Below are positions 34,937-46,463 of a stretch of DNA of 64,000 bases, piece after piece. Origin of the DNA: Streptomyces cyaneochromogenes. Lineage in GTDB: Bacteria; Actinomycetota; Actinomycetes; Streptomycetales; Streptomycetaceae. Numbering within the stretch: the stretch's first letter is position 1; each line of letters starts with the position of its first letter. The notes beneath the pieces are model-generated. The model ran no database searches, was not told the DNA's origin, and worked only from the letters and a program-made list of their open reading frames with translations. A program made the translations under genes and the position numbers. Location: NCBI RefSeq assembly GCF_003963535.1, contig NZ_CP034539.1, forward strand, positions 8,432,001-8,496,000, written 5' to 3'.

Positions 34937-35344
34937 ATGAAGATCCCTTTTCTGGGCCACCGGCCCGAGAAGCGCGGGGCCCCCGATCCCGAGGGCATCG
35001 CCGAACTGCTCTCCGAGTGCGAACTCCTGCGTTCCCACGCGTCCCGGGCGGGGATCCAACTCGACGACACCGCGGCCTCGTTGGAGGCGCTCGACCAGAT
35101 GGTGCCGCGCTGGCGGGACGACGAGGAGGTCCTGCCCTGGCTGGGCAATGACGCCGGTCTGTATCTCGGCACCGTCATCGTGCGCACCGTGCCCGGTGCC
35201 GCCTGGAGGATCTGGCCGGACGGTCAGCCGGTCGTCCGGCTCGCCTCCGGCCGTGAGTTCGACGTCGTGACCTCGGGGCAGGAGTGGGCGGCGAACGGGG
35301 TGCCGGAGCTGTCGCAGTTGTACGCGGAGGTGGCGGAGGCGTGA
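34937..35344 (+). CDS. Small conserved actinobacterial protein (DUF6278-like)
   Basis: Predicted 135 residues, ATG at 34937. No signal peptide or membrane helix. The pattern AELLSECELLRS, then EEVLPWLGNDAGLYLGTVIV, then ASGREFDVV looks like a conserved Streptomyces family that I associate with DUF6278, from memory and without a search. Function is unknown. It is divergent from the SGNH hydrolase gene, 229 bp away. Confidence 0.75.
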   Translation: MKIPFLGHRPEKRGAPDPEGIAELLSECELLRSHASRAGIQLDDTAASLEALDQMVPRWRDDEEVLPWLGNDAGLYLGTVIVRTVPGAAWRIWPDGQPVVRLASGREFDVVTSGQEWAANGVPELSQLYAEVAEA

Positions 35345-35683
35345 GCCTCCGTCCCGTGCTTCGGCATGGCCGTACATGACATAAAGGCGGAGTAAATACG
35401 GCTTATGTCCGAAAAGTGCGTGTCGAGTATTAAGTAAGCCTTTGCCTGGATAGTTTGCGGCAATCGTTGATTGTGACTGGGGGAGCGCCACCATCCACCG
35501 CACCGGAATCCTGCCCGCGTCCGACCTCGACTACGATGTTCCGTCCGTCCCCAAGGCTGTGGCGATCGCTCCGGCCGCGACCAGGGACGCTGCTGCCGGG
35601 TGGGGATCCCCCACGGCCCCTGGGTCCAGGGGCAGCAGGGGGCGGCAGTCATAGAGCCATACCCGTCCGGCGCCGGCCGGAGA
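35345..35683. other. Intergenic region between convergent genes
   Basis: No gene supported. The first 100 bp are unusually AT-rich for this genome. A plus-strand open stretch (35465-35650) lacks a start codon. A 7-bp perfect hairpin (35616-35622 with 35627-35633, loop GGTC) near the end of the CocE-type gene may be a terminator. Confidence 0.5.
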
Positions 35684-37252
35684 TCACTGTTCGCGCAGTG
35701 GAATCGACACGTATGACGGGTCGTTCGCCGGCGAGGAGAAGGTCAGCCGCGCGCCGGACGGGTTGTGCTCGATGTAGAGCGGGTCGACCGTGTCGACGAC
35801 CAGGGCGAGCCGGTGCCCTGCCGGGACGTCGTAGGCCGTGGAGTACAACTCCAGGTCCACGGTGAACGGCTTTCCGGGCGTGCGTCCATGGAAGGTGTAG
35901 GGCGCGTTGCTGACCAGCTTGCCGAGGCCGAGCGGGCCCACGTCGTAGAGGTAGGCGACGAGGGTGCCGCTCTCCTTGGTCGGGGTGACGGTGGTGTGCA
36001 ACTTCGCCGTACCGCGCACACGTTGAGCCGTGGCGTACTTCTCCGACTGCCATACGCCCGCCCAGAGCCGGGGGATCAGCGGGATCGAGGCCACCGGGGG
36101 CAGTTGGGCCACCTGGTCGAGGATGCTGGACAGGAAGACGACCCCGCCGTCGGCGCCCGAGTTGACGTTCGTGCGGATGGTGGTCGTACCGCCGAGGGCG
36201 ATCTTCCTGTTCGTCGCGCCCACCGACTTCCAGTCCGGGTAGCCCTCGTAGCCGCCCGTGGAGCGGGACTTGAGCTGGACCGGCAGCTCACGGTTGATGC
36301 CGTTGTCCTCGCCCTTGAGGTAGTGGTCGAACCAGCGCTCGGTGTCCGTCCACACGTCGTTGGGCAGGCCGAACAGTCCGGTGAGCTCGGCGGTGGCGTG
36401 GTCGCCCGGCCGGAACTCCAGCCGCTTCGGGCCGGTCAGCTTCTCGTAGAAGTCCGCGTACTGGTTGGGCGGGAAGATCGTGTCGCCCCAGGCGTTGGCC
36501 AGCATGAGCGCGGCGCCGTTCTTGTTCAGTTGGTCCAGGTATGTAGCGACCGAACGTTTCTTCCCCCAGTTGATCATGTCCTGTTCCTTGGACAGGTTGG
36601 AGGCGTAGAAGTCGTCGAAGATCTGCCGGACTTCGGCGCTCTGCCGGCCGGTGACGATGCTCGCCCCGTCCAGCAGTCCGGCCGCCTGGACGTGCTGGGT
36701 GCGGCCGGAGTAGATCGAGCCGATGAGGTCGGCCCAGCCGCTGAGGGCGGCGACCGCCTTGACCCGTTTGTCGTGCGCGGCCGTCAGCAGGCTGATGCCG
36801 GCGCCGTACGAGACGCCCGCCATGCCGACGAGCTTCGCGTCGGCCGGGGTGTTGGCGAGCGCCCAGTCGATGACCTTGGACGCGTCGGCTATGTCGGGCG
36901 GGCCCGCCACTTCTATCTCGCCACCCGACTGCCAGAAGCCGCGCACGTTGTAACTGACCACGACGTAGCCCGAGTTAGCGAGCTTCTGGGCCTGGGCGAA
37001 GTACTCGACCTGGGGCAGGCCCCAGCTCGTGGGCAGCACGAGCAGCGGGTAGCGGCGCGTGCCGTCGGCGCCGGCCGGCGTGATGACGTTCGCCTTGAGG
37101 GTGGTGCCGCCGTCGCCGGTGATGTCGACGAAGCGGACGCCGTTCGGGGCCGCTTGGGCGGCGGGGGCGAGCCCGAGGGCGCTACCGGCGATCAGTGTCG
37201 CGGAGACGGCGCCCACGGCGGTCGTACGCAGGGCCTTGCGATGGGTTCCCAC
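35684..37252 (-). CDS. Secreted CocE/NonD-type alpha/beta hydrolase
   Basis: Predicted 522 residues from ATG at 37252. A signal peptide ends at AQAA near residue 35. The hydrolase core has the nucleophile in GVSYGAG, the acid in WGDTIFPP and the histidine in PGDHAT. The C-terminal jelly-roll (residues about 360-522) is the domain typical of the X-Pro dipeptidyl-peptidase/cocaine-esterase family. It probably cleaves esters or peptides outside the cell. Transcribed alone. Confidence 0.88.
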   Translation of the reverse strand: MGTHRKALRTTAVGAVSATLIAGSALGLAPAAQAAPNGVRFVDITGDGGTTLKANVITPAGADGTRRYPLLVLPTSWGLPQVEYFAQAQKLANSGYVVVSYNVRGFWQSGGEIEVAGPPDIADASKVIDWALANTPADAKLVGMAGVSYGAGISLLTAAHDKRVKAVAALSGWADLIGSIYSGRTQHVQAAGLLDGASIVTGRQSAEVRQIFDDFYASNLSKEQDMINWGKKRSVATYLDQLNKNGAALMLANAWGDTIFPPNQYADFYEKLTGPKRLEFRPGDHATAELTGLFGLPNDVWTDTERWFDHYLKGEDNGINRELPVQLKSRSTGGYEGYPDWKSVGATNRKIALGGTTTIRTNVNSGADGGVVFLSSILDQVAQLPPVASIPLIPRLWAGVWQSEKYATAQRVRGTAKLHTTVTPTKESGTLVAYLYDVGPLGLGKLVSNAPYTFHGRTPGKPFTVDLELYSTAYDVPAGHRLALVVDTVDPLYIEHNPSGARLTFSSPANDPSYVSIPLREQ

Positions 37253-37368
37253 GGGTCACTCCTCACTCGTGTCAGTGCAAAGTGACCGAACGGTAACCTC
37301 GCCCCCTTACCGCAAGTAACCCGTCGGTAAGTTACGTGGCAGTAACGATTACCGGAATGTGATGAACC

Positions 37369-38127
37369 TCAGGAGGCTCGGTGGGTGTTGCGCGGAGCCG
37401 CCGGTGTCGGCAGCGCTGTCTGCGCCGCCCGTGTCACGTCCGCGACCAGCTCCACCACATCCGGGCCGTACGCCTGCGAGTTGACCACCTTCAGCAGCAG
37501 GACGACGGAGTTGTTGCCGTGCTTGCGGGACAGCCGCTCGTGGTTGCGGGCGAGGTAGCGGGTGGCGGCCTGGTTGGTGATGGCGGTCTGCCCGCAGAAG
37601 AGGAAGACGGGACGGGTTTCGTGGCTCTGTCCGACGGTGAGCCGGGCGAGCAGCGCGTACTCCTCCTTGCCGACGTCCACTCGGTAGCGCTCCGAGCCGA
37701 CCTGGAAGGCGCCCCGGTCCGGGCCCGGTTCGGCGTCGACGTTCACTCGTACACCGGGCAACAGGGAGGCCAGGTGCGCCGTCATACGGCGGTTCGAGGC
37801 CGGGCCGCCGACGCAGAACTCGGTGCGTTCGCCGAAGCCCTGGCGTGCCGTGTCGTGCGGGACGATCTGGGCGTGGGCGTTGCAGTCCTTGATCAGGGCG
37901 GCGAGTTCGAGCAGGGCGAACACGTCGTACCGCATCACCGTCAGCTCCGGCCCGCCGGCTCCGCGGTTGACCACCAGCAAGGACTCCGCGTTGTCGGGCA
38001 GCCCGAAGAACGCCTGCTTGCGGCGGAGCTTGCGCTTCCACAAGTAGGTGCGGGCAAGCCAGCCGAGCGCGGCACTGATGCCGGCCGCGACCACGCCCAG
38101 GACGATGTTGCGCACGTCGTCATTCAT
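37369..38127 (-). CDS. Membrane-anchored protein of unknown function
   Basis: Predicted 252 residues from ATG at 38127. One N-terminal transmembrane helix (about 7-28) is followed by a basic WKRKLRRK stretch, which predicts an inside-facing soluble domain. The rest contains LLVVNRGAGGPELTVMRYDVFALLELAALI and repeated valine-rich strands, without a motif I recognise. Upstream on the same strand there is no partner gene. It is divergent from the gamma-glutamyltransferase. Confidence 0.75.
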   Translation of the reverse strand: MNDDVRNIVLGVVAAGISAALGWLARTYLWKRKLRRKQAFFGLPDNAESLLVVNRGAGGPELTVMRYDVFALLELAALIKDCNAHAQIVPHDTARQGFGERTEFCVGGPASNRRMTAHLASLLPGVRVNVDAEPGPDRGAFQVGSERYRVDVGKEEYALLARLTVGQSHETRPVFLFCGQTAITNQAATRYLARNHERLSRKHGNNSVVLLLKVVNSQAYGPDVVELVADVTRAAQTALPTPAAPRNTHRAS

Positions 38128-38269
38128 GGGCGCGCATGCTAGCGGGCCCGTGTGGCCGGTACGTACCGGTGTTCGACCTGTGGCGTTCGCGTTACGGCTG
38201 CTCGAGTGGGTCTGTCGGGACCCCGGCAATGCGGTTACGCTGCGCGGACGGTCCTGACTGGAGGTGCGG

Positions 38270-40069
38270 ATGCGTCGCCCTGTCGCGCGAAAACTGTCGG
38301 TCCTGGCGGTCTCGGCCGCCGTGGTCTCGGTGGGGGCGGCAGCGCCACCCGGTGCCGAGCGCACGGCAGTCGAGAAGGCCCCGGTCGCCGTCGGGTACGG
38401 AGGTGCGGTCTCCAGCGTCGACGCGGACGCCTCCGCGGCCGGCATCGAGGTCCTGCGCAAGGGCGGCAACGCCGTCGACGCCGCCGTGGCCACGGCCGCC
38501 GCGCTCGGCGTCACCGAGCCCTACTCCGCCGGCATCGGCGGAGGCGGCTACTTCGTCTACTACGACGCCAAGTCCCGTACGGTGCAGACCATCGACGGCC
38601 GCGAGACCGCGCCCCTGACCGCCGACTCCGGTCTCTTCTTGGAGAACGGCACGGCGATCCCCTTCGCCGAGGCCGTCAGCAGCGGCCTGAGCGTCGGAAC
38701 CCCGGGCACGCCCGCCACTTGGCAGAAGGCGCTGGACAAGTGGGGGAGCAGAGGGCTCGGCGCCCTGCTGAAGCCCGCGGAGCGGCTCGCCCGGGACGGC
38801 TTCACCGTCGACGACACCTTCCGCGCGCAGACCGCCTCGAACGAGACCCGGTTCCGCTACTTCCCGGACACGGCCAAGCTGTTCCTGCCGAACGGGGCGC
38901 TCCCCGTCGTCGGCTCCACCTTCAAGAACCCCGATCTCGCCCGTACCTACGCGGAGTTGGCGAGGAAGGGCGTCGGCACGCTGTACCGGGGCGACCTCGC
39001 CGAGGACATCGTCGACACGGTCAACCATCCTCCGGTGGACCCGGGTTCCGGTTGGAAGGCCCGCCCCGGCGACCTGTCCGCCAAGGACCTGGCCACCTAC
39101 CGCACCAAGTCCCAGGCGCCCACCAGGACCTCGTACGAAGGTCTCGGCGTCTACTCCATGGCGCCCTCCTCCTCCGGCGGCACGACCGTCGGCGAGGCGC
39201 TCAACATCCTGGAGAACACGGACCTGTCGAAGGCGAGCGACGTCCAGTACCTGCACCGCTACATCGAGGCCAGCCGCATCGCGTTCGCGGACCGCGGGCG
39301 CTGGGTCGGTGACCCCGCCTTCGAGGACGTACCGACCAAGGAGCTGCTGTCGCAGCGGTACGCCGACTCGCGGGAGTGCCTGATCAAGGACGCCGCGGTG
39401 CTGACGAGCCCGGTCGCGCCGGGCGACCCGCGCAATCCGGCGGACTGCGACGCGAGCGGTACGGCGGCTCCGACCACCTACGAGGGCGACAGCACGACCC
39501 ACCTCACGGTGGCGGACAAGTGGGGCAACGTCGTCTCGTACACGCTGACCATCGAGCAGACCGGCGGCAGCGGCATCACGGTCCCGGGCCGGGGCTTCAT
39601 CCTCAACAACGAGCTGACGGACTTCTCCTTCACGCCGGCCAGCCCGGCGGTCCACGATCCGAACCTGCCGGGGCCGGGCAAGCGGCCGCGCTCGTCGATG
39701 TCGCCGACGATCGTGCTGGACCAGCACGACAAGCCGGTCGTGGCGCTCGGTTCGCCCGGCGGCGCCACCATCATCACCACCGTGCTCCAGACCCTGACCG
39801 GGTTCCTCGACCGGGGTCTGCCGCTGGTCGACGCGATCGCCGCGCCGCGCGCCAGCCAGCGCAACCAGACCACCACCGAGCTCGAACCGGGCCTGTGGAA
39901 CAGCCCGTTGAGGGCTCAGCTGGAAGCGATCGGCCACGGCTTCCGGCAGAACCCCGAGATCGGCGCGGCTACCGGTGTGCAGCGGCTGCCGAACGGCAAG
40001 TGGCTGGCCGCCGCCGAGAAGGTACGCAGGGGCGGCGGCTCGGCGATGGTGGTACACCCGGCGCCGTAG
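38270..40069 (+). CDS. ggt: Secreted gamma-glutamyltransferase
   Basis: Predicted 599 residues from ATG at 38270 after GGAGG. A signal peptide (ARKLSVLAVSAAVVSVGAAA) precedes the enzyme. The autocatalytic site is STTHLTVAD with the new N-terminal Thr at about 409, giving large and small subunits of normal size. Downstream SGITVPGRGFILNNEL and GSPGGATIITTV match substrate-binding loops. It transfers or hydrolyses gamma-glutamyl groups, for example of glutathione-like compounds. It is convergent with the ClpC-like gene. Confidence 0.92.
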   Translation: MRRPVARKLSVLAVSAAVVSVGAAAPPGAERTAVEKAPVAVGYGGAVSSVDADASAAGIEVLRKGGNAVDAAVATAAALGVTEPYSAGIGGGGYFVYYDAKSRTVQTIDGRETAPLTADSGLFLENGTAIPFAEAVSSGLSVGTPGTPATWQKALDKWGSRGLGALLKPAERLARDGFTVDDTFRAQTASNETRFRYFPDTAKLFLPNGALPVVGSTFKNPDLARTYAELARKGVGTLYRGDLAEDIVDTVNHPPVDPGSGWKARPGDLSAKDLATYRTKSQAPTRTSYEGLGVYSMAPSSSGGTTVGEALNILENTDLSKASDVQYLHRYIEASRIAFADRGRWVGDPAFEDVPTKELLSQRYADSRECLIKDAAVLTSPVAPGDPRNPADCDASGTAAPTTYEGDSTTHLTVADKWGNVVSYTLTIEQTGGSGITVPGRGFILNNELTDFSFTPASPAVHDPNLPGPGKRPRSSMSPTIVLDQHDKPVVALGSPGGATIITTVLQTLTGFLDRGLPLVDAIAAPRASQRNQTTTELEPGLWNSPLRAQLEAIGHGFRQNPEIGAATGVQRLPNGKWLAAAEKVRRGGGSAMVVHPAP

Positions 40070-40101
40070 GCCCTGTCGCCCAGCGCCTCACTCCATCCGC
40101 T

Positions 40102-42657
<2,556 letters not shown>

Positions 42658-43491
42658 GGCGTTCCCATCCGGCGTCCCTGCGCGGGCAGGGTCGCCCTCG
42701 CTGATCGACGTGCCGGAATCGGGTAACCCGGGCGGAAGCCGGTTACACCTGGCCGCGTTCGTAGAACACCTTCGCACGAACGGTGGCCGGGGGCACCTTC
42801 AGGGAACGCCGGGGAGGGGGCCTGTCCGGCCCCGCTCGATCGGCGGACGATGAGCGGGGCCGACGAGCCGAGCGCGCTGCGCGCTCTGCGGACGCCGGTC
42901 CGCCTGTCCGCCGGTCTGGCAGGTTGGCTTCGGGTGGGGCGGAGAAGTGGCGCGGCTGAGGTCGGCTTCGTGCGGGGCGGGGATAGTGAGGGGCGGGGTC
43001 GGCGTTGTGCGGCGGCGGGAAGCGGCGGGCCGGGCCGCCTCGTGTCCGGCGGTGAGGCAGTGGCGGGCTGGGGGCTTGTCGGCTCGGCAGTGCTCGGGGG
43101 TGCGGTATGTCGTTCGAGCGGATGTGGCCTTGCTGGTCGGCTTCCCTCGGGGGCTGGGAGCCTGTCCGCTCGGCGGTGCTCGTGGGCGCGGCAGGTTGTT
43201 CGAGCGGACGGCGACCCTCGCGGGTCAGCTTCCCGTGAGGGCTGGGGTGACGGTGACTTCGCTGGTCGGTTTGCCGTGTGGGCTGGGGCGGGGGTGGCTT
43301 TGCTTTCCGGCTTTCTGCCGGGGCTGGGGTGACGGCGACCGCGTTGCCCAGCTTCCCGGCAGAGCCACGGCAACCTTGCCGCCCAGCTTCCCGGCAGGGG
43401 CAGGGCATCCTCGCCGCCAGCCCTCCTCCAGGGCCCGCACCTCCACCCGCGTCGCCCGCCCCCGGCCCCCGATCGAATGCCGCGCAGCCCC
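42658..43491. other. Long gene-poor region with degenerate repeats
   Basis: Open frames exist on both strands but their composition is low-complexity, with no ribosome sites or family likeness. From about 43070 to 43400 related units of 40-85 bp begin with GCTGGG and end near a GGTCGGCTTCCC- or CAGCTTCCC-like sequence. I see no promoter or RNA gene that I can name. Confidence 0.6.
43070..43400. repeat. Imperfect direct repeats
   Basis: Two longer units (about 43070-43147 and 43157-43231) share CTCGGC.GTGCTCG.GGG.GCGG and TCGTTCGAGCGGA-type blocks. They are followed by three shorter units, each starting GCTGGGG. Units are about 65-75% alike by eye. Confidence 0.5.
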
Positions 43492-44259
43492 TCAGCGGGC
43501 CGTCAGGATCCGCGGCCCCGCCTCCGTGATCGCCACCGTGTGTTCCACGTGGGCGGCGCGGGAGCCGTCGTTCGTGCGGAGGGTCCAGCCGTCGGGGGCC
43601 GCGTGGTAGCCGTCCTCGCCGCTCGCGACGAGCATCGGCTCGATGGCGAGGACCATGCCCTGCCGCAGCGGCATGCCCCGGCCCGGGCGCCCTTCGTTGG
43701 GCACCCCCGGATCTTCGTGCATCTTGCGGCCGATCCCGTGCCCGCCGAAGCCGTCCGGGATGCCGTACCCGGCCGTCCGGCAGATCGAGCCGATCGCGTG
43801 GGCGATGTCGCCGATGCGATTGCCGATCACGGCCGCCTCGATACCCGCCGCCAGCGCGCGTTCCGCCGTCTCGATCAGTCGTACGTCCGCCGGGCGCGCC
43901 CTGCCGACCGTGAAGCTGATCGCCGAGTCGCCTGCCCAGCCGCCCAGTTCCGCACCGCAGTCGATGGACACCAGGTCGCCGTCGCGCAGGCGGTAGCCGG
44001 TCGGGATGCCGTGCACGATCGCGTCGTTCACCGATGCGCAGATGACGGCTGGGAAGGGGGTGGGGGCGAACGAGGGGCGGTAGCCGAGGAAGGGGGACGT
44101 CGCCCCGGCCCCGCGCAGCACCTCGCGCGCCACCTCGTCCAGCTCCAGCAGGGAAACCCCCACGTCAGCGGCCTTGCGTACGGCCGTGAGGGCCTGGCCG
44201 ACGACCTGCCCGGCCGCATACATCGCATCGATCGACTGGTCCGTCTTCAGCTCCACCAT
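43492..44259 (-). CDS. map: Methionine aminopeptidase, type I
   Basis: Predicted 255 residues from ATG at 44259. Metal ligands appear in SIDCGAELGGWAGDSA (two Asp), GHGIGRKMHE (His), AIEPM (Glu) and VEHTVAI (Glu). The enzyme removes the initiator methionine from new proteins. Lacking an N-terminal extension, it is an extra copy of the sort streptomycetes carry beside the ribosomal-operon map. Its start codon has no ribosome site; a TATAGT -10 box ends 7 bases before the ATG, so the mRNA is probably leaderless. Confidence 0.92.
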   Translation of the reverse strand: MVELKTDQSIDAMYAAGQVVGQALTAVRKAADVGVSLLELDEVAREVLRGAGATSPFLGYRPSFAPTPFPAVICASVNDAIVHGIPTGYRLRDGDLVSIDCGAELGGWAGDSAISFTVGRARPADVRLIETAERALAAGIEAAVIGNRIGDIAHAIGSICRTAGYGIPDGFGGHGIGRKMHEDPGVPNEGRPGRGMPLRQGMVLAIEPMLVASGEDGYHAAPDGWTLRTNDGSRAAHVEHTVAITEAGPRILTAR

Positions 44260-44266
44260 GCCAATT

Positions 44267-44285
44267 ACTATACCGGTATTAGAAT
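44267..44285. promoter_or_regulatory. Back-to-back promoters and palindrome of map / xre
   Basis: A 32-bp gap separates the two starts. TATAGT (minus, 44267-44272) and TAGAAT (plus, 44280-44285) lie 7 and 6 bases before the respective start codons, fitting leaderless transcripts. Between them ATACCGGTAT (44270-44279) is a perfect palindrome and probable operator. Confidence 0.6.
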
Positions 44286-44291
44286 GACGGC

Positions 44292-44552
44292 ATGGTGCGC
44301 ACCCCTCTCACCCCCGAAGAACGCGAACGCGGCGAGCGGCTCGGCCGGTTCCTCCGCGAGGCCCGCGGCGGCCGCAGCATGACCGAGGTCGCGGCGAGCG
44401 CCGGCATCTCCGCCGAGACGCTCCGCAAGATCGAGACGGGGCGCGCTCCGACTCCGGCCTTCTTCACCGTGGCGGCGCTGGCGCAGGCCCTCGGGCTGTC
44501 CATGGACGAGCTGGCCGGGCGCTGCACACCGGTCGTCGACGTGGCCGCCTGA
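44292..44552 (+). CDS. XRE-family helix-turn-helix regulator
   Basis: Predicted 86 residues. The whole protein is one Cro/C1-type domain: LGRFLREARGGRSMTEVAASAG, ISAETLRKIETGRAPTPAFFTVAALAQALGLSMDEL. It has no sensor domain. It is divergent from the methionine aminopeptidase gene and probably controls that gene and itself through the palindrome in the 32-bp gap. Confidence 0.88.
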   Translation: MVRTPLTPEERERGERLGRFLREARGGRSMTEVAASAGISAETLRKIETGRAPTPAFFTVAALAQALGLSMDELAGRCTPVVDVAA

Positions 44553-44684
44553 CGGGTTCGCACGTCACGTTCCGGCAGCTCCGGCGTACTCTGCGTTCAG
44601 TCCGAAATTCTCTCGTAGCGCGTTCGTAACATGGCTGGTGTTGCCTAACGGACCGGAGTGCTCCGGTCTGGCGGGAGTTGGGCG

Positions 44685-46262
44685 ATGTCAGTGGAACAAC
44701 TCCCGGCCCGGGTACGGGAGTTCGTGATCTACCTGGACGGTCTTCTGGCGCGCCTGGATCAGGGCGACGGCTGGTGCGGGGTGTTCTGGCAGCGTGACCC
44801 GGAGGGCATGCAGGCCTGCCTCTCCGGACGCGAGGTGCCGCCCTGGGACGTGGTGGAGTCACTCCTGCACGACCTCGCCGCCCAGTACGGCCCCGGCGGC
44901 GCGGGCCCCGAGACCGAGCGCGCCCGCGCCCTGCACACCGCCGCCCTTGCCACGTACGACGCCCGGCCCGGCGGCCGTGACGCCCTCGGCGACCGGCTCG
45001 ACGTCATGCTCCGCGAGCAGCGGTACGCCGCCGAACGGCAGGCGGAACTGGCACGGTTGCTCGCCTCGGCCACCAGCCGCGAGGAGGCCGACAACGTCCG
45101 TCTCGACCTCGCCTGGGCCCGCGACGACCACGAACGGGCCACCGCCCGGTGTGCCGAACTCCGGGCACGGATGGCCGACTTGGACCGACGGGCCGCCACT
45201 GGGCGGGCCGAGGCGATACGCCGGGACCGGGTGGGCGAGGGGTCCGTGTTCCGCACGGATGATCGGTTCGGGGGTGGCGGGGCGACTCCTCGGGAGCATC
45301 CGCAGGCCCTGGATCGCCCAACCGGGCACCCCCTGCACCAGCCCCAGCCCCACGATGCCCGAACCGCCCCGGTCGGAGCCCCGGCCCGGCACGACTGGCA
45401 GGAAGCCCCGCACACCCCCGCCAACACCGCACCCGCCCCCAGCGCACCCGGCGACCACCCCCAGTCCCCGTCGCCCGACCCGGCCCCGGACCCCGCCCCC
45501 ACCTCCAAGCAGCGCAAACGCCGCCGAGGCAGTGCCCGCTTCGCCGGAATGGTCGAGGAGGAGGCCGCCCCCGTGGCCGTACCGCCCACCGCGGAACCCG
45601 TCCTCCCCTCCCTCCCGACCCTCCCCGCCCAGCCCTCCTCCACGCGCCGCACTCCGCGCGGTGCCCGGTTCGCCGGAGCGGCCGACGAGGTGCCCGTGAG
45701 CCCGGAGCGGACGCAGGCCGAGCCCATGGACACGGCGGACCGGCGGGAGGTCTCCCAGGCCGTGGAGACGATCGTGCGGCTGCGCGCGGAGGGCCGGAGC
45801 GGCGAGGCGCACGCACTGCTCGTGGAGGCCGCGTACTGGCCCGCCGTCCGCCTTCCGGCGCTCGCGGCCGGGATGGAGCGCGCCGGGCTCGGCGCCGACT
45901 GGGCGACCCTGCTGTGGGAGACCGCCTCACTGCCGGCCGAGCGGCTCGTCGCCGCCGCCGACGCGCTGACCGCGGCGGGGCGGGCGGGTGACGGGGAGCA
46001 GATCCTGCGACAGGGCGTGGCGCGGCCCGCGCACGAGATCGGGCAGGCCGTTGTGGCGCTGGTCGGCGAGGGGCGCCGCCGCGAGGTCCGCGCACTGCTG
46101 GACGCGTACGTCCGGGTCCGCACCCCGGAGGAGGCCGCCCGCAGCGCCGCACCGGAGCCGCGGACGCTCGTACCGCTGCTGCTGGAGGCCGCCCAGGGCA
46201 TCTCCGACGAGCGCCACTGGGATCTCGTCCACGCCCTGCGGGTGGCGGGCTTCGCGGCCTGA
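44685..46262 (+). CDS. Large hypothetical protein with proline-rich linker
   Basis: Predicted 525 residues from ATG at 44685 with GGGAG upstream. Residues 1-75 form a compact region with WCGVFWQRDPEG. Residues about 95-180 are helical and rich in Arg, Glu and Ala, likely coiled coil. A long disordered proline/alanine linker follows (about 195-340) with two RFAG repeats (GSARFAGM, GARFAGA). The C-terminal 175 residues form helical repeats (EAHALLVEAAYWPAVRLPALAAGMERAGL). Similar streptomycete proteins are often mis-named tegument-like. Function unknown; a scaffold or regulatory role is possible. Confidence 0.8.
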   Translation: MSVEQLPARVREFVIYLDGLLARLDQGDGWCGVFWQRDPEGMQACLSGREVPPWDVVESLLHDLAAQYGPGGAGPETERARALHTAALATYDARPGGRDALGDRLDVMLREQRYAAERQAELARLLASATSREEADNVRLDLAWARDDHERATARCAELRARMADLDRRAATGRAEAIRRDRVGEGSVFRTDDRFGGGGATPREHPQALDRPTGHPLHQPQPHDARTAPVGAPARHDWQEAPHTPANTAPAPSAPGDHPQSPSPDPAPDPAPTSKQRKRRRGSARFAGMVEEEAAPVAVPPTAEPVLPSLPTLPAQPSSTRRTPRGARFAGAADEVPVSPERTQAEPMDTADRREVSQAVETIVRLRAEGRSGEAHALLVEAAYWPAVRLPALAAGMERAGLGADWATLLWETASLPAERLVAAADALTAAGRAGDGEQILRQGVARPAHEIGQAVVALVGEGRRREVRALLDAYVRVRTPEEAARSAAPEPRTLVPLLLEAAQGISDERHWDLVHALRVAGFAA

Positions 46263-46403
46263 CCCGGCCCGACCCGTCGGTCACACCACCGGGCCCACCC
46301 GTCCCACCGGCCTCATCCATCCCCCACAGGAGTGTGAAACGTGATCGACTCAGCGGGTTAACGACGATGGTCTTGGCAAGGCTGTTCAGGGGGCTTACTT
46401 TCA

Positions 46404-46437
46404 AGCCTCTACCGCCCCCTCTACGGGCGTAGAGGCT
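46404..46437 (+). promoter_or_regulatory. Candidate operator before pyrimidine cluster
   Basis: CCTCTAC occurs directly repeated at 46406-46412 and 46418-46424 and inverted at 46429-46435. The last two form an 8-bp palindrome with a 2-bp centre. The block lies 27 bp before the first nitrilase gene, a likely place for a regulator such as the PucR protein of this cluster. Confidence 0.5.
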
Positions 46438-46463
46438 CTGACGTCCCGTCGAAGGAGCAGCTC

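Noticed and set aside
35465..35650. Small open stretch upstream of the CocE-type gene end
   Set aside because: No start codon in frame and no ribosome site.
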